Below are positions 1-8,640 of a DNA stretch of 64,000 nt, piece after piece. Under the pieces are notes generated by a model. That model saw only the letters and a program-made list of their open reading frames with translations, did not search any database and was not told the origin of the DNA. The translations under genes and the position numbers were made by a program. Position 1 is the stretch's first letter. Every line of letters starts with the position of its first letter. Source of the DNA: Nostoc sp. JL33 (lineage in GTDB: Bacteria > Cyanobacteriota > Cyanobacteriia > Cyanobacteriales > Nostocaceae); contig NZ_JABXKP010000022.1 in NCBI RefSeq assembly GCF_017114985.1, positions 1 through 64,000 of the forward strand, in the 5' to 3' direction.

Positions 1-40
1 CTGTCCTGGGGGAATTACTATGGTGCTCTTTATTTTTTAT

Positions 41-649
41 TTATAAACACCCTCTAAGACCCAGAAGGAATAGATGAATAACATCGACTACAGTACTTAT
101 TTCTTGGAGTTCAGCATGTACAGTCTTGTAGAGCCGTATTAGATGCGTCTTGCCATTTGGTTTCCTACGAATGAGTTTTAAAACTTGAACGGGTAATATG
201 CCCGATGAGCCCGCGTAAATTGTCTCTGGAAACCACTGAATTGATTCAATTTCATTGAGAAAATAGTCTTTCTTATAATGCCAGAACAGATAGGTATACT
301 TGATTGTTAAAAGATGACTATTACAGTCAAAGATAATAGTTCTAACTGGGAGATGAAAGTCTGCAATCGTCATAGCGAATAGAAAGCACCCACAAATAAT
401 TAGTGCTATGGAACTAAAATAATAAAGCGCAGGAGAAGCTACGATCTGATATATTGATTCCACAGCTTTTTGACTCAGACCAAATATTGTCCATTTTTTT
501 AATGTAGAGATTAATAAAAAGTAAATAGCAACATAAATAAAAAGGACTATTATTTTGGCATCAAAATTTCTTCTTTCTTCCTTGATGACAAGTCGATTGG
601 GTGTTGTTTCTAAAATTTTCAACATTTTGACTGATAATTTCTTCTTCAA
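41..649 (-). CDS. hypothetical two-helix membrane protein
   Basis: A 202-residue product of unknown function. Two hydrophobic stretches (about residues 30-52 and 75-95) suggest an inner-membrane protein with a soluble C-terminal half of about 100 residues. The reading frame begins with TTG, and this codon overlaps the stop of the upstream response-regulator gene (TTGA overlap), so the two genes are probably translationally coupled. An in-frame ATG eight codons later is an alternative start but has no better Shine-Dalgarno sequence. The coupling suggests a link to the regulator, for example as an accessory or sensor-side protein; that is inference only. Confidence 0.6.
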   Translation of the reverse strand: MKKKLSVKMLKILETTPNRLVIKEERRNFDAKIIVLFIYVAIYFLLISTLKKWTIFGLSQKAVESIYQIVASPALYYFSSIALIICGCFLFAMTIADFHLPVRTIIFDCNSHLLTIKYTYLFWHYKKDYFLNEIESIQWFPETIYAGSSGILPVQVLKLIRRKPNGKTHLIRLYKTVHAELQEISTVVDVIHLFLLGLRGCL

Positions 650-1386
650 TCCTGCTCTGAATCAATAATTCGTGGGAAAAAATAACCGCTACCTCTTGCT
701 GTAATAATGAATTCTGGGTCGTTGGGATCGGATTCTACCTTTGTCCGCAATCGTGAAATATGCACATCTACCACACGGGTGTCTGTATTCATCTCTGGTA
801 CAAAGCCCCACAATTGCTGTAATATTTCAACCCTTGAAAAAATCTTTCCCGAATGATTCACTAACAACTCTAATAAGCTAAACTCCACACCTGTCAACCG
901 AATGCGTTGCTCATTTTTATGAACTTGCCGCTTACTTGCATCGATTTTGAGATTGCCCACATGGATTATAAGAGAGTTAGAAATAATATTGATACTGGTT
1001 TTGTGGGAGCGCCGTTTTAGTACACAGGCAATTCGAGCTTCTAGTTCCTTGGGTGAGAAAGGTTTCGCCATATAGTCATCAGCACCTAGCTCCAGTCCAG
1101 TGATTCGGTCTGCTACATCTCCTAAAGCTGTGAGCATAATAATTGGCACATCTGACTCTTTCCGTAATTCTTGACAGACACCATAACCATCTAGTTTTGG
1201 CATCATTACATCCAAAACTATTAAGTCAGGAGTTTCTCGATGAAAGGCTGACAAAGCTTCTTCGCCATCACTAGCTGTAACTACACTGTAGCCAATCATC
1301 TCAAGACGCGTCTGTAAAATCCGGCGGATGCTGGCTTCGTCATCTACTACCAGGATTTTTCCTTTCTCACCTGATAAGTTTTTCAA
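646..1386 (-). CDS. OmpR-family response regulator, RpaB-like paralogue
   Basis: Two-component DNA-binding regulator with an N-terminal receiver domain and a C-terminal winged-helix domain. The receiver shows the acidic pair DD, the phospho-acceptor Asp in VLDVMMPKLDG (about residue 59), and the conserved Lys in the AKPFSP loop. The stretch LRKESDVPIIMLTALGD is nearly identical to RpaB, the cyanobacterial regulator of light-responsive genes. The C-terminal half has the winged-helix signature TRVVDVHISRLR. I place the start at a TTG at 1386, because GGAGG lies seven bases upstream, rather than at the ATG 33 bases further out. RpaB is normally chromosomal and essential; a copy among plasmid genes looks like a paralogue. 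No histidine kinase lies beside it. Confidence 0.92.
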   Translation of the reverse strand: MKNLSGEKGKILVVDDEASIRRILQTRLEMIGYSVVTASDGEEALSAFHRETPDLIVLDVMMPKLDGYGVCQELRKESDVPIIMLTALGDVADRITGLELGADDYMAKPFSPKELEARIACVLKRRSHKTSINIISNSLIIHVGNLKIDASKRQVHKNEQRIRLTGVEFSLLELLVNHSGKIFSRVEILQQLWGFVPEMNTDTRVVDVHISRLRTKVESDPNDPEFIITARGSGYFFPRIIDSEQD

Positions 1387-1695
1387 CGCTGTTCCTCCAC
1401 AGCGAGAACTATTAACCATCCATTATCTGCTTATTAGGAGTCAAAAACGCAAAACAATCTTGAAGTACAGTCATGAGGAAAGAAGCGATCGCTTAATACT
1501 TGCATCTGTGCAACAGATTATGCTGGGGCATCTACCCGAAAACAAATTTGTACACAATTAATAAATTCTTCAATAAGGGACTCGTATTTCCCATAGATTT
1601 GGTGTACCTTGTTAATTCTGTGCAAATTATTAATACCTACCTTCCCCAACTTTAGCCATCCAAATTTTAAGCCAATGCCTTTGAGGGAACAGCCA

Positions 1696-1983
1696 ATGAA
1701 TACTTTTAATCATATAGATACCAAGAAGATCATCAAAAAATCCGACAAGCTTACCCTGAGACAGATGAAGTTAATTGAAGAAGCAGAAGACCAACTTCAA
1801 GAAGCTAATACTGTCAAATATACAGCTCCTGTGGTTGAAGAAAAACCAGTAATCGCTCCAGAGCCTAGAATTCCTGACTATATTCCATTCTTTGACAATC
1901 CTCCAGTACAATCTGTGGGCAACTCTGGCTGGCAGATTTCTGACATTTGGCGGGATATCCGGGTGGATGATTTTTGTGGGTGA
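1696..1983 (+). CDS. hypothetical small protein
   Basis: A possible 95-residue protein, Lys/Glu-rich at the N-terminus and Pro-rich in the middle (PVIAPEPRIPDYIPFF). No family recognised. The frame is open from 1609, but the ATG at 1696 looks like the more natural start; a GAGGGAA element sits about 10 bases upstream. It could be a chance open frame, so confidence is low. Confidence 0.35.
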   Translation: MNTFNHIDTKKIIKKSDKLTLRQMKLIEEAEDQLQEANTVKYTAPVVEEKPVIAPEPRIPDYIPFFDNPPVQSVGNSGWQISDIWRDIRVDDFCG

Positions 1984-2113
1984 TACCAGGGCGAAGATAG
2001 GCGCAAAAGAATATATTTCTCTTGTGGTGTACGTAACATCTGCTTATACAGCAGGTTTCAAGTCTGCTTGTGCCAAATTTCGCAATTGTCGTTGGTTGAT
2101 CGCTATTGGAATT

Positions 2114-2132
2114 TGCCGACCATTGGTCGGCA
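2114..2132 (+). terminator. perfect hairpin, possible terminator
   Basis: TGCCGACC and GGTCGGCA pair perfectly (8 bp) around a 3-base loop, followed by CTTTT on the plus strand. It lies between a small plus-strand gene and the minus-strand gene ending at 2175. The T-run is short, so termination is only plausible. Confidence 0.4.
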
Positions 2133-2170
2133 CTTTTGAAGATTATCATAAACCACTCTTAAAGACACTA

Positions 2171-2505
2171 CTTTTTAAAATGTGATTAGTTCACAACCAA
2201 TTAGCAATTCGTTGTATACAGTTAGTTGCTGTGTTTTTAAGTGGTTTGGCAATGAATCGTCATCAAAGGTTAAAGTAACAATATGAGTATTTTTGAGACT
2301 AATAGATGATTTGCTGATATCGGTTATTGCCGCGCTCATGCCGCTTCGAGTACCGATCAGATACTTCACCGATTGCCCGATCTTTAACTCTGCTGCCGGA
2401 ATAGCCATAAATGTTAAAAGTGTACTTCAAGAGTAGCCTGGTTGGATGCGACCGTTGCTCCCATGTTGGGCATGGGTTTTATTAAAGGCGCACAACTGCG
2501 TCAAT
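2171..2505. repeat. duplicated segment, copy A (partner near 27346-27790)
   Basis: The 77-codon gene, the spacer with the hairpin CCCATG-TTGGG-CATGGG-TTTT, and the 3' tip of a recD2-like gene occur here and again near 27346-27790. Copy B carries about 100 extra bases of GTTATCAG-type repeat in the spacer. This shows past duplication or recombination between two plasmid segments. Confidence 0.8.
2175..2408 (-). CDS. hypothetical 77-residue protein, copy A
   Basis: A small acidic protein starting MAIPAAELKIGQ. A near-identical protein is encoded at 27351-27584, where it lies downstream of a RecD2-like helicase gene on the same strand. Here the helicase has been lost except for its last codons, just upstream at about 2482-2520. 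Conservation of two copies with mostly synonymous or mild substitutions supports real coding. Function unknown; it looks like a small beta-rich fold, and it may be a plasmid accessory protein tied to the helicase. Confidence 0.65.
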   Translation of the reverse strand: MAIPAAELKIGQSVKYLIGTRSGMSAAITDISKSSISLKNTHIVTLTFDDDSLPNHLKTQQLTVYNELLIGCELITF

Positions 2506-2520
2506 TGCTGTATCAATAGT
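2482..2520 (-). pseudogene. 3' remnant of recD2-like helicase gene
   Basis: The minus strand reads TIDTAIDAVVRL then stop, matching the C-terminal residues DSAIDTVLRL of the intact RecD2-like protein at 27759-30068. Similarity ends at about 2520, where the sequence becomes unrelated. Only a dozen or so codons remain, so this is a breakpoint scar and not a gene. Confidence 0.7.
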
Positions 2521-2550
2521 TCCCTTTACGGATAATGATTTTAAAAATTT

Positions 2551-3009
2551 TCAAGCCACATCAGAATTAACAGACTCCTTATAGGGAAAACCACAGTAAG
2601 GACAGAAGCGGAATTTCACCGACGTAATCGGTTCGTTACACCTGGCACAACTATTACGTAACCCAGTCCCGCACAGAAAACAGAACTTGGAGCGTGGCGA
2701 CAACCAAATATCTTCAAGTGTTGTTCCAGGCTGCCAACAGTGGGGACAAAATTTGATCACATCTGATGTCCCAAGAGCAACCCCACGGACAACCGCATCC
2801 AGGTACTCAGATGGAACCTGCAATGCAATTGCTAACCCACGCTGACTTTTGCTATTAAGCTTAGTCGTCATCCCTCGTTCAATCTTACCTAAACTTTGAA
2901 GATGAATTCCGGCTTTTAGCGCCAGTTCAGTTTGACTTAATGAAAGGCTGGTGCGTATTCTTTTAACGTACTCTGCCAGCGATTCTTGGGGTTGAGGGGT
3001 ATTGTCCAT
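2551..3009 (-). CDS. XRE-type HTH protein with double zinc ribbon
   Basis: A 152-residue predicted DNA-binding regulator. Residues about 8-70 form a helix-turn-helix of the Cro/CI (XRE) type (SLSQTELALKAGIHLQSLGKIERG). The second half carries four Cys pairs: CPHC, CFLCG, CARC and CPYCG. These fit two zinc ribbons. It is transcribed divergently from the tyrosine recombinase gene at 3103, with an AT-rich gap of about 90 bases, so it may control that gene and itself from this region. Fusion of an XRE domain to double zinc ribbons is seen in cyanobacterial mobile DNA; targets are unknown. Confidence 0.8.
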   Translation of the reverse strand: MDNTPQPQESLAEYVKRIRTSLSLSQTELALKAGIHLQSLGKIERGMTTKLNSKSQRGLAIALQVPSEYLDAVVRGVALGTSDVIKFCPHCWQPGTTLEDIWLSPRSKFCFLCGTGLRNSCARCNEPITSVKFRFCPYCGFPYKESVNSDVA

Positions 3010-3102
3010 GATAAAGTATGTATTAAAATATGTGTTTATTTATTTTACTTAAATATTTTTTTTGAAATCGTACACTGCTTATAACCTAAAAAATAGTAAA
3101 AT

Positions 3103-3999
3103 ATGACAACTACATTAGCACAAGTTGCTACAGCATTCCTCTCACGAGATGGACTAGCTATTAGTACACTTAAATCTTACGAGCAAACGCTACTATCTTT
3201 GCTCAAAGAACACGGCAAAACACCTGTAGAATTAGTAGACCGTCAACTACTTAAGGATTATCTCCAAAGCTTAGATGATTTAAACTACACAACCCATAAT
3301 CGTCATCAAGCGATAATCAGCGCTCTGTTTAACTTTGCTGTAGATGAAGGCTACATTCAATCCAACCCAGCCAGCCGTTTAAATCGGAGGAAACCAGAAC
3401 GAGAACGGGGAGAACACAAGACAGACGAAGTAATACGCTATCTCACGCCATCACAGCTAGATATTTTATATCACTTAGTAAAAAAATCTAATGCCAGACT
3501 GGAGACGATAGTCCGCTTGCTGCATCGGAGTGGAGCCAGGATTGGAGAATTACTCTCCTTAGAGTTAGCACACATAAATATGGAGCAACGCAAGTTTCAA
3601 GTTGTAGGTAAAGGTAACAAACAACGCTGGTGTTTTTATAGTAAAGATGCAGAAATTGCTTTACAAGACTATATCAAATATTATCGCCACTTCGCATCTA
3701 GGGCATTATTTACCGCCCAGCACCCAACGACCAAAGTTATAACGCCAGTAAGTTATGAAGCAGTTCTGGCAGACTGGCGAAAAGTAATTAACCAAAGCCA
3801 TGATTTGAAAGGCATTCGGCTGCATGACCTGCGGCATACCTTTGCCACTGAACGGGTTGGACTAATGGCGATTGAGGAGCTACGGGCGCTGATGGGGCAT
3901 GAAAATATCCAAACTACCTTGCGCTACCAGAAAATCACATCGTCACGGGCGGAATCAGTAGCTAAGTCAGCTTTAGATAACTTGGTAAATAATATATAA
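3103..3999 (+). CDS. tyrosine recombinase/integrase
   Basis: A 298-residue site-specific recombinase of the phage-integrase family, complete in length. The N-terminal SAM-like core-binding domain spans about residues 1-95. The catalytic domain shows Arg I in LLHRSGARIGELL, a Lys in the VVGKGNKQRW hairpin, HDLRHTFAT (His and Arg II), LMGHENIQTTLRY (His/Gly and the nucleophile Tyr). It would catalyse strand exchange by a 3'-phosphotyrosine link, for plasmid dimer resolution or for integration and excision. It lies divergent to the XRE/zinc-ribbon gene. No attachment site is evident nearby. Confidence 0.93.
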   Translation: MTTTLAQVATAFLSRDGLAISTLKSYEQTLLSLLKEHGKTPVELVDRQLLKDYLQSLDDLNYTTHNRHQAIISALFNFAVDEGYIQSNPASRLNRRKPERERGEHKTDEVIRYLTPSQLDILYHLVKKSNARLETIVRLLHRSGARIGELLSLELAHINMEQRKFQVVGKGNKQRWCFYSKDAEIALQDYIKYYRHFASRALFTAQHPTTKVITPVSYEAVLADWRKVINQSHDLKGIRLHDLRHTFATERVGLMAIEELRALMGHENIQTTLRYQKITSSRAESVAKSALDNLVNNI

Positions 4000-4324
4000 T
4001 TTGTTTTTTATTATGTGTAGCGATTGCTTAGTAAAGTATTGCTTATTTAAGTCATAACAGAGTATAGACAATACTCCGCATCAACAAAATCAGAGATCAC
4101 GAAACAAAACTCATAAAATCTGTATTTTTGCAAGTTTTTTAATAAAACTTTGCATTTAGGAAAAAAGCTTTATGTTTAAAACCGTACTGCGTCCCGCTAC
4201 GCGCTAACGCCTGCAAGTGGCGCGTACTCCTACGTCCAAGCAAGCTACGCGCTAGCGTCTCGTCAGAGAAACAGTTCTTGTATCCCAAGGTAGATAGAAA
4301 CCCTCTGCCCGTTGTGTCGGGCTT

Positions 4325-4430
4325 GATCAAAAAGCGAATGGGCGAAAAAGCGAGCTTGTACTGAGCTTTTCCTGAGCGTAGTCGTTCGCGGTAGCGTCTT
4401 TGAAGGAGAAGGGCGCAGCCGAAGTATTGC
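4325..4430. repeat. nostocalean dispersed repeat, copy 1
   Basis: A block containing 'gaaaaagcgagcttgtactgagc', 'gtcgttcgcggtagcgtct' and 'gaagggcgcagcc'. Related blocks occur at 21265-21370 and 21650-21785, and shorter pieces at 26255-26280 and 26430-26460. Open frames across it are low-complexity artefacts. The rest of 4000-4541 shows no gene. Confidence 0.7.
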
Positions 4431-4541
4431 AAATTGCTTTCATCCCCCGTTCTTGTTGGCGAATTTAAAATTCAATCAGGCGATCGCTATAAACCGGAAG
4501 TGAAAAATTGTTTTAACCCGTGTATTCCTCTTCTGAGTACC

Positions 4542-4664
4542 CTACGAGCGATCGGCGTTGAGGCAGACTCCACAATCCTTGCAGCGATAGCATTGTTTAC
4601 CCCGACGATGCCCGTTTTTGGATAACTGTTGCGATTGGCAATCGGGGCATATCATTACTTTCAT
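4542..4664 (-). pseudogene. fragment of IS1-family InsA-like zinc-finger protein
   Basis: About 40 codons from an ATG at 4664 encode MKVMICPDCQSQQLSKNGHR followed by RGKQCYRCKDCG. The CPxC...CYRCxxC pattern with KNG-RGKQ is the zinc-finger N-terminus of IS1-family InsA/transposase proteins common in cyanobacteria. The frame stops shortly after the second Cys pair, and no catalytic DDE part follows, so the element is dead. The inserted or decayed sequence downstream is unrelated. Confidence 0.7.
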
Positions 4665-4700
4665 TACATGGCTCAACTGATTGTCCCCTATATACGATAA

Positions 4701-4829
4701 GAACCATTGGTTCCCAACAAATAAGCTGCACAACCAAGAGTTAGCTAGATTCTAGGAACCATTAGTTCCCAACAGATAAGCTACATAACCGAGAGTTAAC
4801 TGGATTCTAGGAACCATTGGTTCCCAACA
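4701..4829. repeat. three direct repeats of 55 bp with near-palindromic core
   Basis: GAACCATTGGTTCCC starts at 4701, 4756 (with one change) and 4811, so the period is exactly 55 bp. The spacer (ataagct-aca-aac-gagagtta-ct-attctag) is also repeated. The core GGAACC-ATT-GGTTCC is an inverted repeat of the kind bound by dimeric DNA-binding proteins. The same 15-mer occurs at 19944-19958, inside the coding sequence of a candidate plasmid DNA-binding protein. Confidence 0.85.
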
Positions 4830-4914
4830 GATAGAAATTCCCCTCTCTGTGCCCCTCAAGGACTTCTGCACAAGTGCAATCCCTACCCTGCCTACCCTTC
4901 AGCTTCACAAGCGT

Positions 4915-5110
4915 GCCATTCAACAGTTATCAGTTACCAGTTTTACTGCACGAAAAGATAACTGTTCACTGTTCACTGATTCAATTCTGACTCCTGACTC
5001 AATTTCAGCTTATTCTAGAAATTACCCTCTTTAAATCAGTCAACAGTTATCAATTATCTGTTATCGCGGTTTCTGACTGATAACTGACAACTGACAACTG
5101 ACAACTGACT
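4915..5110. repeat. GTTATCAGT-type short repeats with (TGACAAC)n run
   Basis: Cyanobacterial intergenic repeats: CAGTTATCAG, AACTGTTCACTG and, at 5083-5108, tandem heptamers of TGACAAC ending just before the ATG at 5112. Similar blocks lie at about 19270-19350, 21065-21080 and 27600-27700. No coding potential. Confidence 0.7.
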
Positions 5111-5111
5111 A

Positions 5112-5834
5112 ATGCTTGATTATTTGACAGCAAATATTGCCTTTTGGATGACTTTATTTGGAGTACAAGAGTCTTTGTTAGAATTACGCCTGGGTTATCT
5201 CGGTCGCTACTGGTTTCTTGCGATTAGCGCTAGCTTATTTATCGGCTTTTTGCTCTCTGCTCTGGTTACTGTGCCACTAATCATTAACTTGACAGTAGAT
5301 CCCTTCACTTTCCCAGGTAATCTGATTCTGTCTGGAATTGCTGCTTTCATCTTTGGTGTGATTCTCACTTCTTCACAGTGGCTGATACTTCGTCAAACCG
5401 AGATGACACCGAGAGTTTTTGCACTAATCAATACAGTTGTTGGAATTTTTGTCTACTTTCTACTTGTGTGGATCAATGAAGGTACTTTGGAGTGGAGCGG
5501 TAATCCCATTCAGGGCTGGAAAACTGCCCTCGTCTTTTTAGCTGGTGGCGCAATTACCGGAGCAACGACAGGCAAGGCTTTGGATTTCTACTGTGGGCAA
5601 GTGGAGCGGCGATTAATTCAGCTTGAAAGAGACAGGGTAGAAAGAGAAACAAGAGAGAGAGAACGAATAGAAAGAGAACGAATAGAAAGAGAAAATCTTG
5701 AAAGAGACAATCTTGAAAGGGAAGCCCTAGAAAGAAAAAGGATCTCAAGAGAAATCGCTTTGGAGGAAGAAAGAAAGTGGTATGAAGAACATGGCGATGA
5801 TGATTTCGATTATGAGGATGAAGACGAGGATTGA
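5112..5834 (+). CDS. membrane protein with charged coiled-coil tail
   Basis: A 240-residue protein. Residues about 1-165 hold four predicted membrane helices (AISASLFIGFLLSALV, LILSGIAAFIFGVIL, FALINTVVGIFVYFLLV, ALVFLAGGAITGATTG). Residues about 170-225 are an almost pure Glu/Arg heptad-like helix built from repeats of RERIERERIEREN type, and the end is acidic (DDDFDYEDEDED). The family is not recognised. Such a layout suggests an inner-membrane anchor with a cytoplasmic charged rod. The start ATG follows a run of TGACAAC repeats without a clear ribosome-binding site. Confidence 0.7.
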   Translation: MLDYLTANIAFWMTLFGVQESLLELRLGYLGRYWFLAISASLFIGFLLSALVTVPLIINLTVDPFTFPGNLILSGIAAFIFGVILTSSQWLILRQTEMTPRVFALINTVVGIFVYFLLVWINEGTLEWSGNPIQGWKTALVFLAGGAITGATTGKALDFYCGQVERRLIQLERDRVERETRERERIERERIERENLERDNLEREALERKRISREIALEEERKWYEEHGDDDFDYEDEDED

Positions 5835-6637
5835 AGAATACCCTGTTTTACTTGCACTGTTAACGCTCTCCATTATCTGTGTTGGTACGAGTTCTGGCGG
5901 GAGCACTACTGACAAATATCGCAGGGCAAACAGACAACCAAAAGGCCCCATCAGTTATTTTCTTTCTGCCCAAGGAACTCCCTAAGCCTGGAGTCGGCTG
6001 GGAAATTACCACAACTTCCGCCAAGGCAAACAGGCATTAACTGAAATCTTAATTAAGATATCATGTTATTTGCTGGTTATAAAATATTTTTGTCTTTTGA
6101 TGCCCACATTCAGGTACAGAGATTAAATATATCCCTGAAAACGACAATCTTCTTGGGCAAGATTGGGGTACTGCCGAGAGCCAATAGGGTTTTTTCTTGA
6201 TATTTACTCTCACATTGCTTAAGTTCAATGTCAGAGGATGTTTGAAAAGTCTTCCAGCATGTGTTTCACTACCCTGGCTACCGAGAAATTGCTACGAGAG
6301 AATAGGAGTTTTGGGATTTGAGATCGTGCCCCTGAGTTCCACTTGAGGCTCAAGCTGACCCTTTTCAAACAACCTCTCATAACCCCGATCTTCACTGGCG
6401 TAGACTTTCCTCTTGTGAGAGTTTTTTCTTATAAAAAGAATCAATTTTTAGATTGGTCAGACATGAAGAATACATCAGCAAAGCAAATATTGCTCCGCAG
6501 CAATGCGTCGGAATCATTTTTCATGTCGTGTTTCAACAACTACTTGGAAGCAGTGGAAGAAGAATTTTTTCTATTGAATTATGAGGACTAACGAGTGTAT
6601 TCTATTTTGATAAGTTCCCGATTGATGTTCCCCATTA
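5835..6637. other. gene-poor stretch before tpsB
   Basis: No convincing gene. A short frame at 6463-6591 (42 codons from ATG, ending LEAVEEEFFLLNYED) could be a small protein, but no ribosome-binding site is seen. A hydrophobic frame directly after 5834 looks like chance or remnant sequence. The promoter for the two-partner secretion gene at 6638 should be in here. Confidence 0.4.
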
Positions 6638-8395
6638 ATGACCGCTAACTTCCCTAGAAAAATTTCTGCTCTGGGACTATTTGTATTACTTAACAGTATA
6701 GTTTACAAACCATTAAAAGCACAGGTTCCAGCACGCCCTCCTACAATCCCTCAAGTTATCCCTAGAGATATCCAACCACCTTCGACTGCCCCTCTGCCAA
6801 CACCACAACCACAGCGATTGCCTCCACCTCAACAAATACTCCCGCCTTCTAACTTAAGTCCTAATCCTGAAGAGCAGTTTCCTGACGCAACTAAAGAAAC
6901 TTTCATCGTGAAACGGTTTGAAATTCTTGATGGCACAGTTTTTAGTCAAATTGAGCTAGATAAACTTCTTGAAGAATTCATCAATCGCCCGATCACACTC
7001 AATGATTTGTATCAGGCACGACAGAAAATTACTGATCTCTACATCAGTAAAGACTACATTTTGTGTGGTGCTTATATTCCACCTCAAAAAATCCGGTCTG
7101 GTATCGTTAAGATTCAAATTGTCGAAACTAAGCTCAGGGATATCGAAATCAAAGGTACACAACGCTTAAACAAGAGTTATATTCGTAGTCGTATAGCAGC
7201 AGCAAACAATGGCCCTCTCAATCAACAGCGTTTGCTAAAGTCATTGCAACTGTTAAAGCTCAATCCTTTAATTCAAAACTTATCTGCTAATTTACAACCT
7301 GGGAATCTTCCTGAGCAGATTAAGCTAGTTGTAGAAGTTGTTGAGGCAAAAACCTTTAGTACCCAAGTAATTCTTGACAATGGACGATCCCCTAGTGTTG
7401 GCAGTTTCCAGCGCCGAATACAACTAAATGAAGCTAACTTACTGGGACTAGGAGATAGTTTAAGTGTCGGTTACAGCAATACTGATGCTAGCAACTTTTT
7501 TTATGGCAGTTACACGCTACCCCTCAATCCCAAAAACGGAACCCTCTCTTTTAACTATGGAACTGGCAACAGCAGTGTTATCGAACATCCTTTCGATACC
7601 TTAAATATCAAATCTGCTTCCCGATATTATGAACTAATATTGCGCCAACCAATATTTCAATCCCCTACTGAAGAATTGACTTTGGGTTTAACTGCCTCTC
7701 GACGAGAAAGCGAGGCCGATTATGCTCCACTAGGAAAACAAATTCCTTTTCCTCAATTAGGAGCTAACGACCAAGGAAAGACCAGAGTATCCGCATTGCG
7801 ATTTTTTCAAGAATGGATTACTCGTGGCAGTACTCAAGTCTTTGCAGTGCGATCGCAATTTAACTTGGGGGTAGATGCATTTAATGCCACAGTTAATCAA
7901 GATGCTCCTGATAGTCGTTTTTTTTCTTGGCAAGGGCAAGCGCAGTGGTTAAGATTATTAGCTCCTGACACCTTACTATTATTTGGTTTCAATACTCAAT
8001 TAGCGACTAGATCCCTTGTACCTTTAGAACAGTTTAGTCTGGGTGGAATTGAAAGTGTACGTGGCTATCGTCAAGATTTACTGCTAGCTGATAATGGTAT
8101 TTTCGCTTCGGCTGAGGTACAAATTCCAGTACTTCGCATACCTAAGATAAACGGGATGTTGCAACTTATTCCATTTACTGATTTTGGTGTAGTCTGGAAT
8201 AATTCAGTAAGCACAACTGCTAACACCAATAGCCCTAATACTCTTGCTTCCATTGGACTGGGATTACGATGGTCGCAGGATGTCAACTTTACCGCTCGTA
8301 TTGACTACGGCATTCCTCTTGTATCTGTTGACCAGCCAGATCAAACATGGCAGGAAAATGGACTGTATTTTTATTTCCAATACAATAATTTTTAA
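6638..8395 (+). CDS. two-partner secretion outer-membrane transporter (TpsB, ShlB/FhaC type)
   Basis: A 585-residue Omp85-superfamily transporter that exports the large TpsA partner across the outer membrane. It has an N-terminal signal region (to about residue 29), a Pro/Gln-rich linker (30-85), a POTRA_2-type domain (about 88-165, FIVKRFEILDGTVFS...), a second POTRA (about 166-245), and a C-terminal beta-barrel with ShlB features (TFSTQVILDNGRSPSVG; FSLGGIESVRGYRQD, the VRGY/F element of barrel strand 12 to L6; C-terminal aromatic strand ending FYFQYNNF). Its cognate TpsA is most likely the FHA-type protein at 10047, separated by a minus-strand P450 gene. Confidence 0.92.
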   Translation: MTANFPRKISALGLFVLLNSIVYKPLKAQVPARPPTIPQVIPRDIQPPSTAPLPTPQPQRLPPPQQILPPSNLSPNPEEQFPDATKETFIVKRFEILDGTVFSQIELDKLLEEFINRPITLNDLYQARQKITDLYISKDYILCGAYIPPQKIRSGIVKIQIVETKLRDIEIKGTQRLNKSYIRSRIAAANNGPLNQQRLLKSLQLLKLNPLIQNLSANLQPGNLPEQIKLVVEVVEAKTFSTQVILDNGRSPSVGSFQRRIQLNEANLLGLGDSLSVGYSNTDASNFFYGSYTLPLNPKNGTLSFNYGTGNSSVIEHPFDTLNIKSASRYYELILRQPIFQSPTEELTLGLTASRRESEADYAPLGKQIPFPQLGANDQGKTRVSALRFFQEWITRGSTQVFAVRSQFNLGVDAFNATVNQDAPDSRFFSWQGQAQWLRLLAPDTLLLFGFNTQLATRSLVPLEQFSLGGIESVRGYRQDLLLADNGIFASAEVQIPVLRIPKINGMLQLIPFTDFGVVWNNSVSTTANTNSPNTLASIGLGLRWSQDVNFTARIDYGIPLVSVDQPDQTWQENGLYFYFQYNNF

Positions 8396-8490
8396 GCTTG
8401 ATCCACACACATCCCTTAAATTCTCCAAAATTAATCTTGGCTAAAGTTACGGTTTTTAATCAGACCTATTGATTTACTTCTACATCTGAA

Positions 8491-8640
8491 ATGAAACACA
8501 ATAGCAACCTTCATAGTTATTTTAAAGACGTTAAAAGTTTACATCCTGATTTGGTTGAATGCACAAATAAAGATATTCCTAAAGAAATAAATTTAGATTC
8601 TATTAACGCACTCCAGTTACTACCATTTCAAAATTACTAG
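8491..8640 (+). CDS. possible small protein or gene fragment
   Basis: A 49-codon frame from ATG to TAG (MKHNSNLHSYFKDVKSLHPD at its start). It overlaps the 3' end of the P450 gene on the opposite strand by 38 bases. No clear ribosome-binding site and no recognised family. It may be a remnant of a gene replaced when the P450 gene arrived. Confidence 0.25.
   Translation: MKHNSNLHSYFKDVKSLHPDLVECTNKDIPKEINLDSINALQLLPFQNY

Noticed and set aside
4139-4432. Open frame of 97 codons on the minus strand
   Set aside because: It lies wholly in dispersed repeat sequence; related frames appear in the other repeat copies at 21163-21397 and 21645-21839.
4701-4829. 55-bp periodic repeat considered as a CRISPR array
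   Set aside because: The sequence between the palindromic cores is also repeated, so there are no unique spacers.
5554-5748. Minus-strand frame rich in Phe and Leu
   Set aside because: It is the antisense of the Glu/Arg coiled-coil codons and has no independent support.
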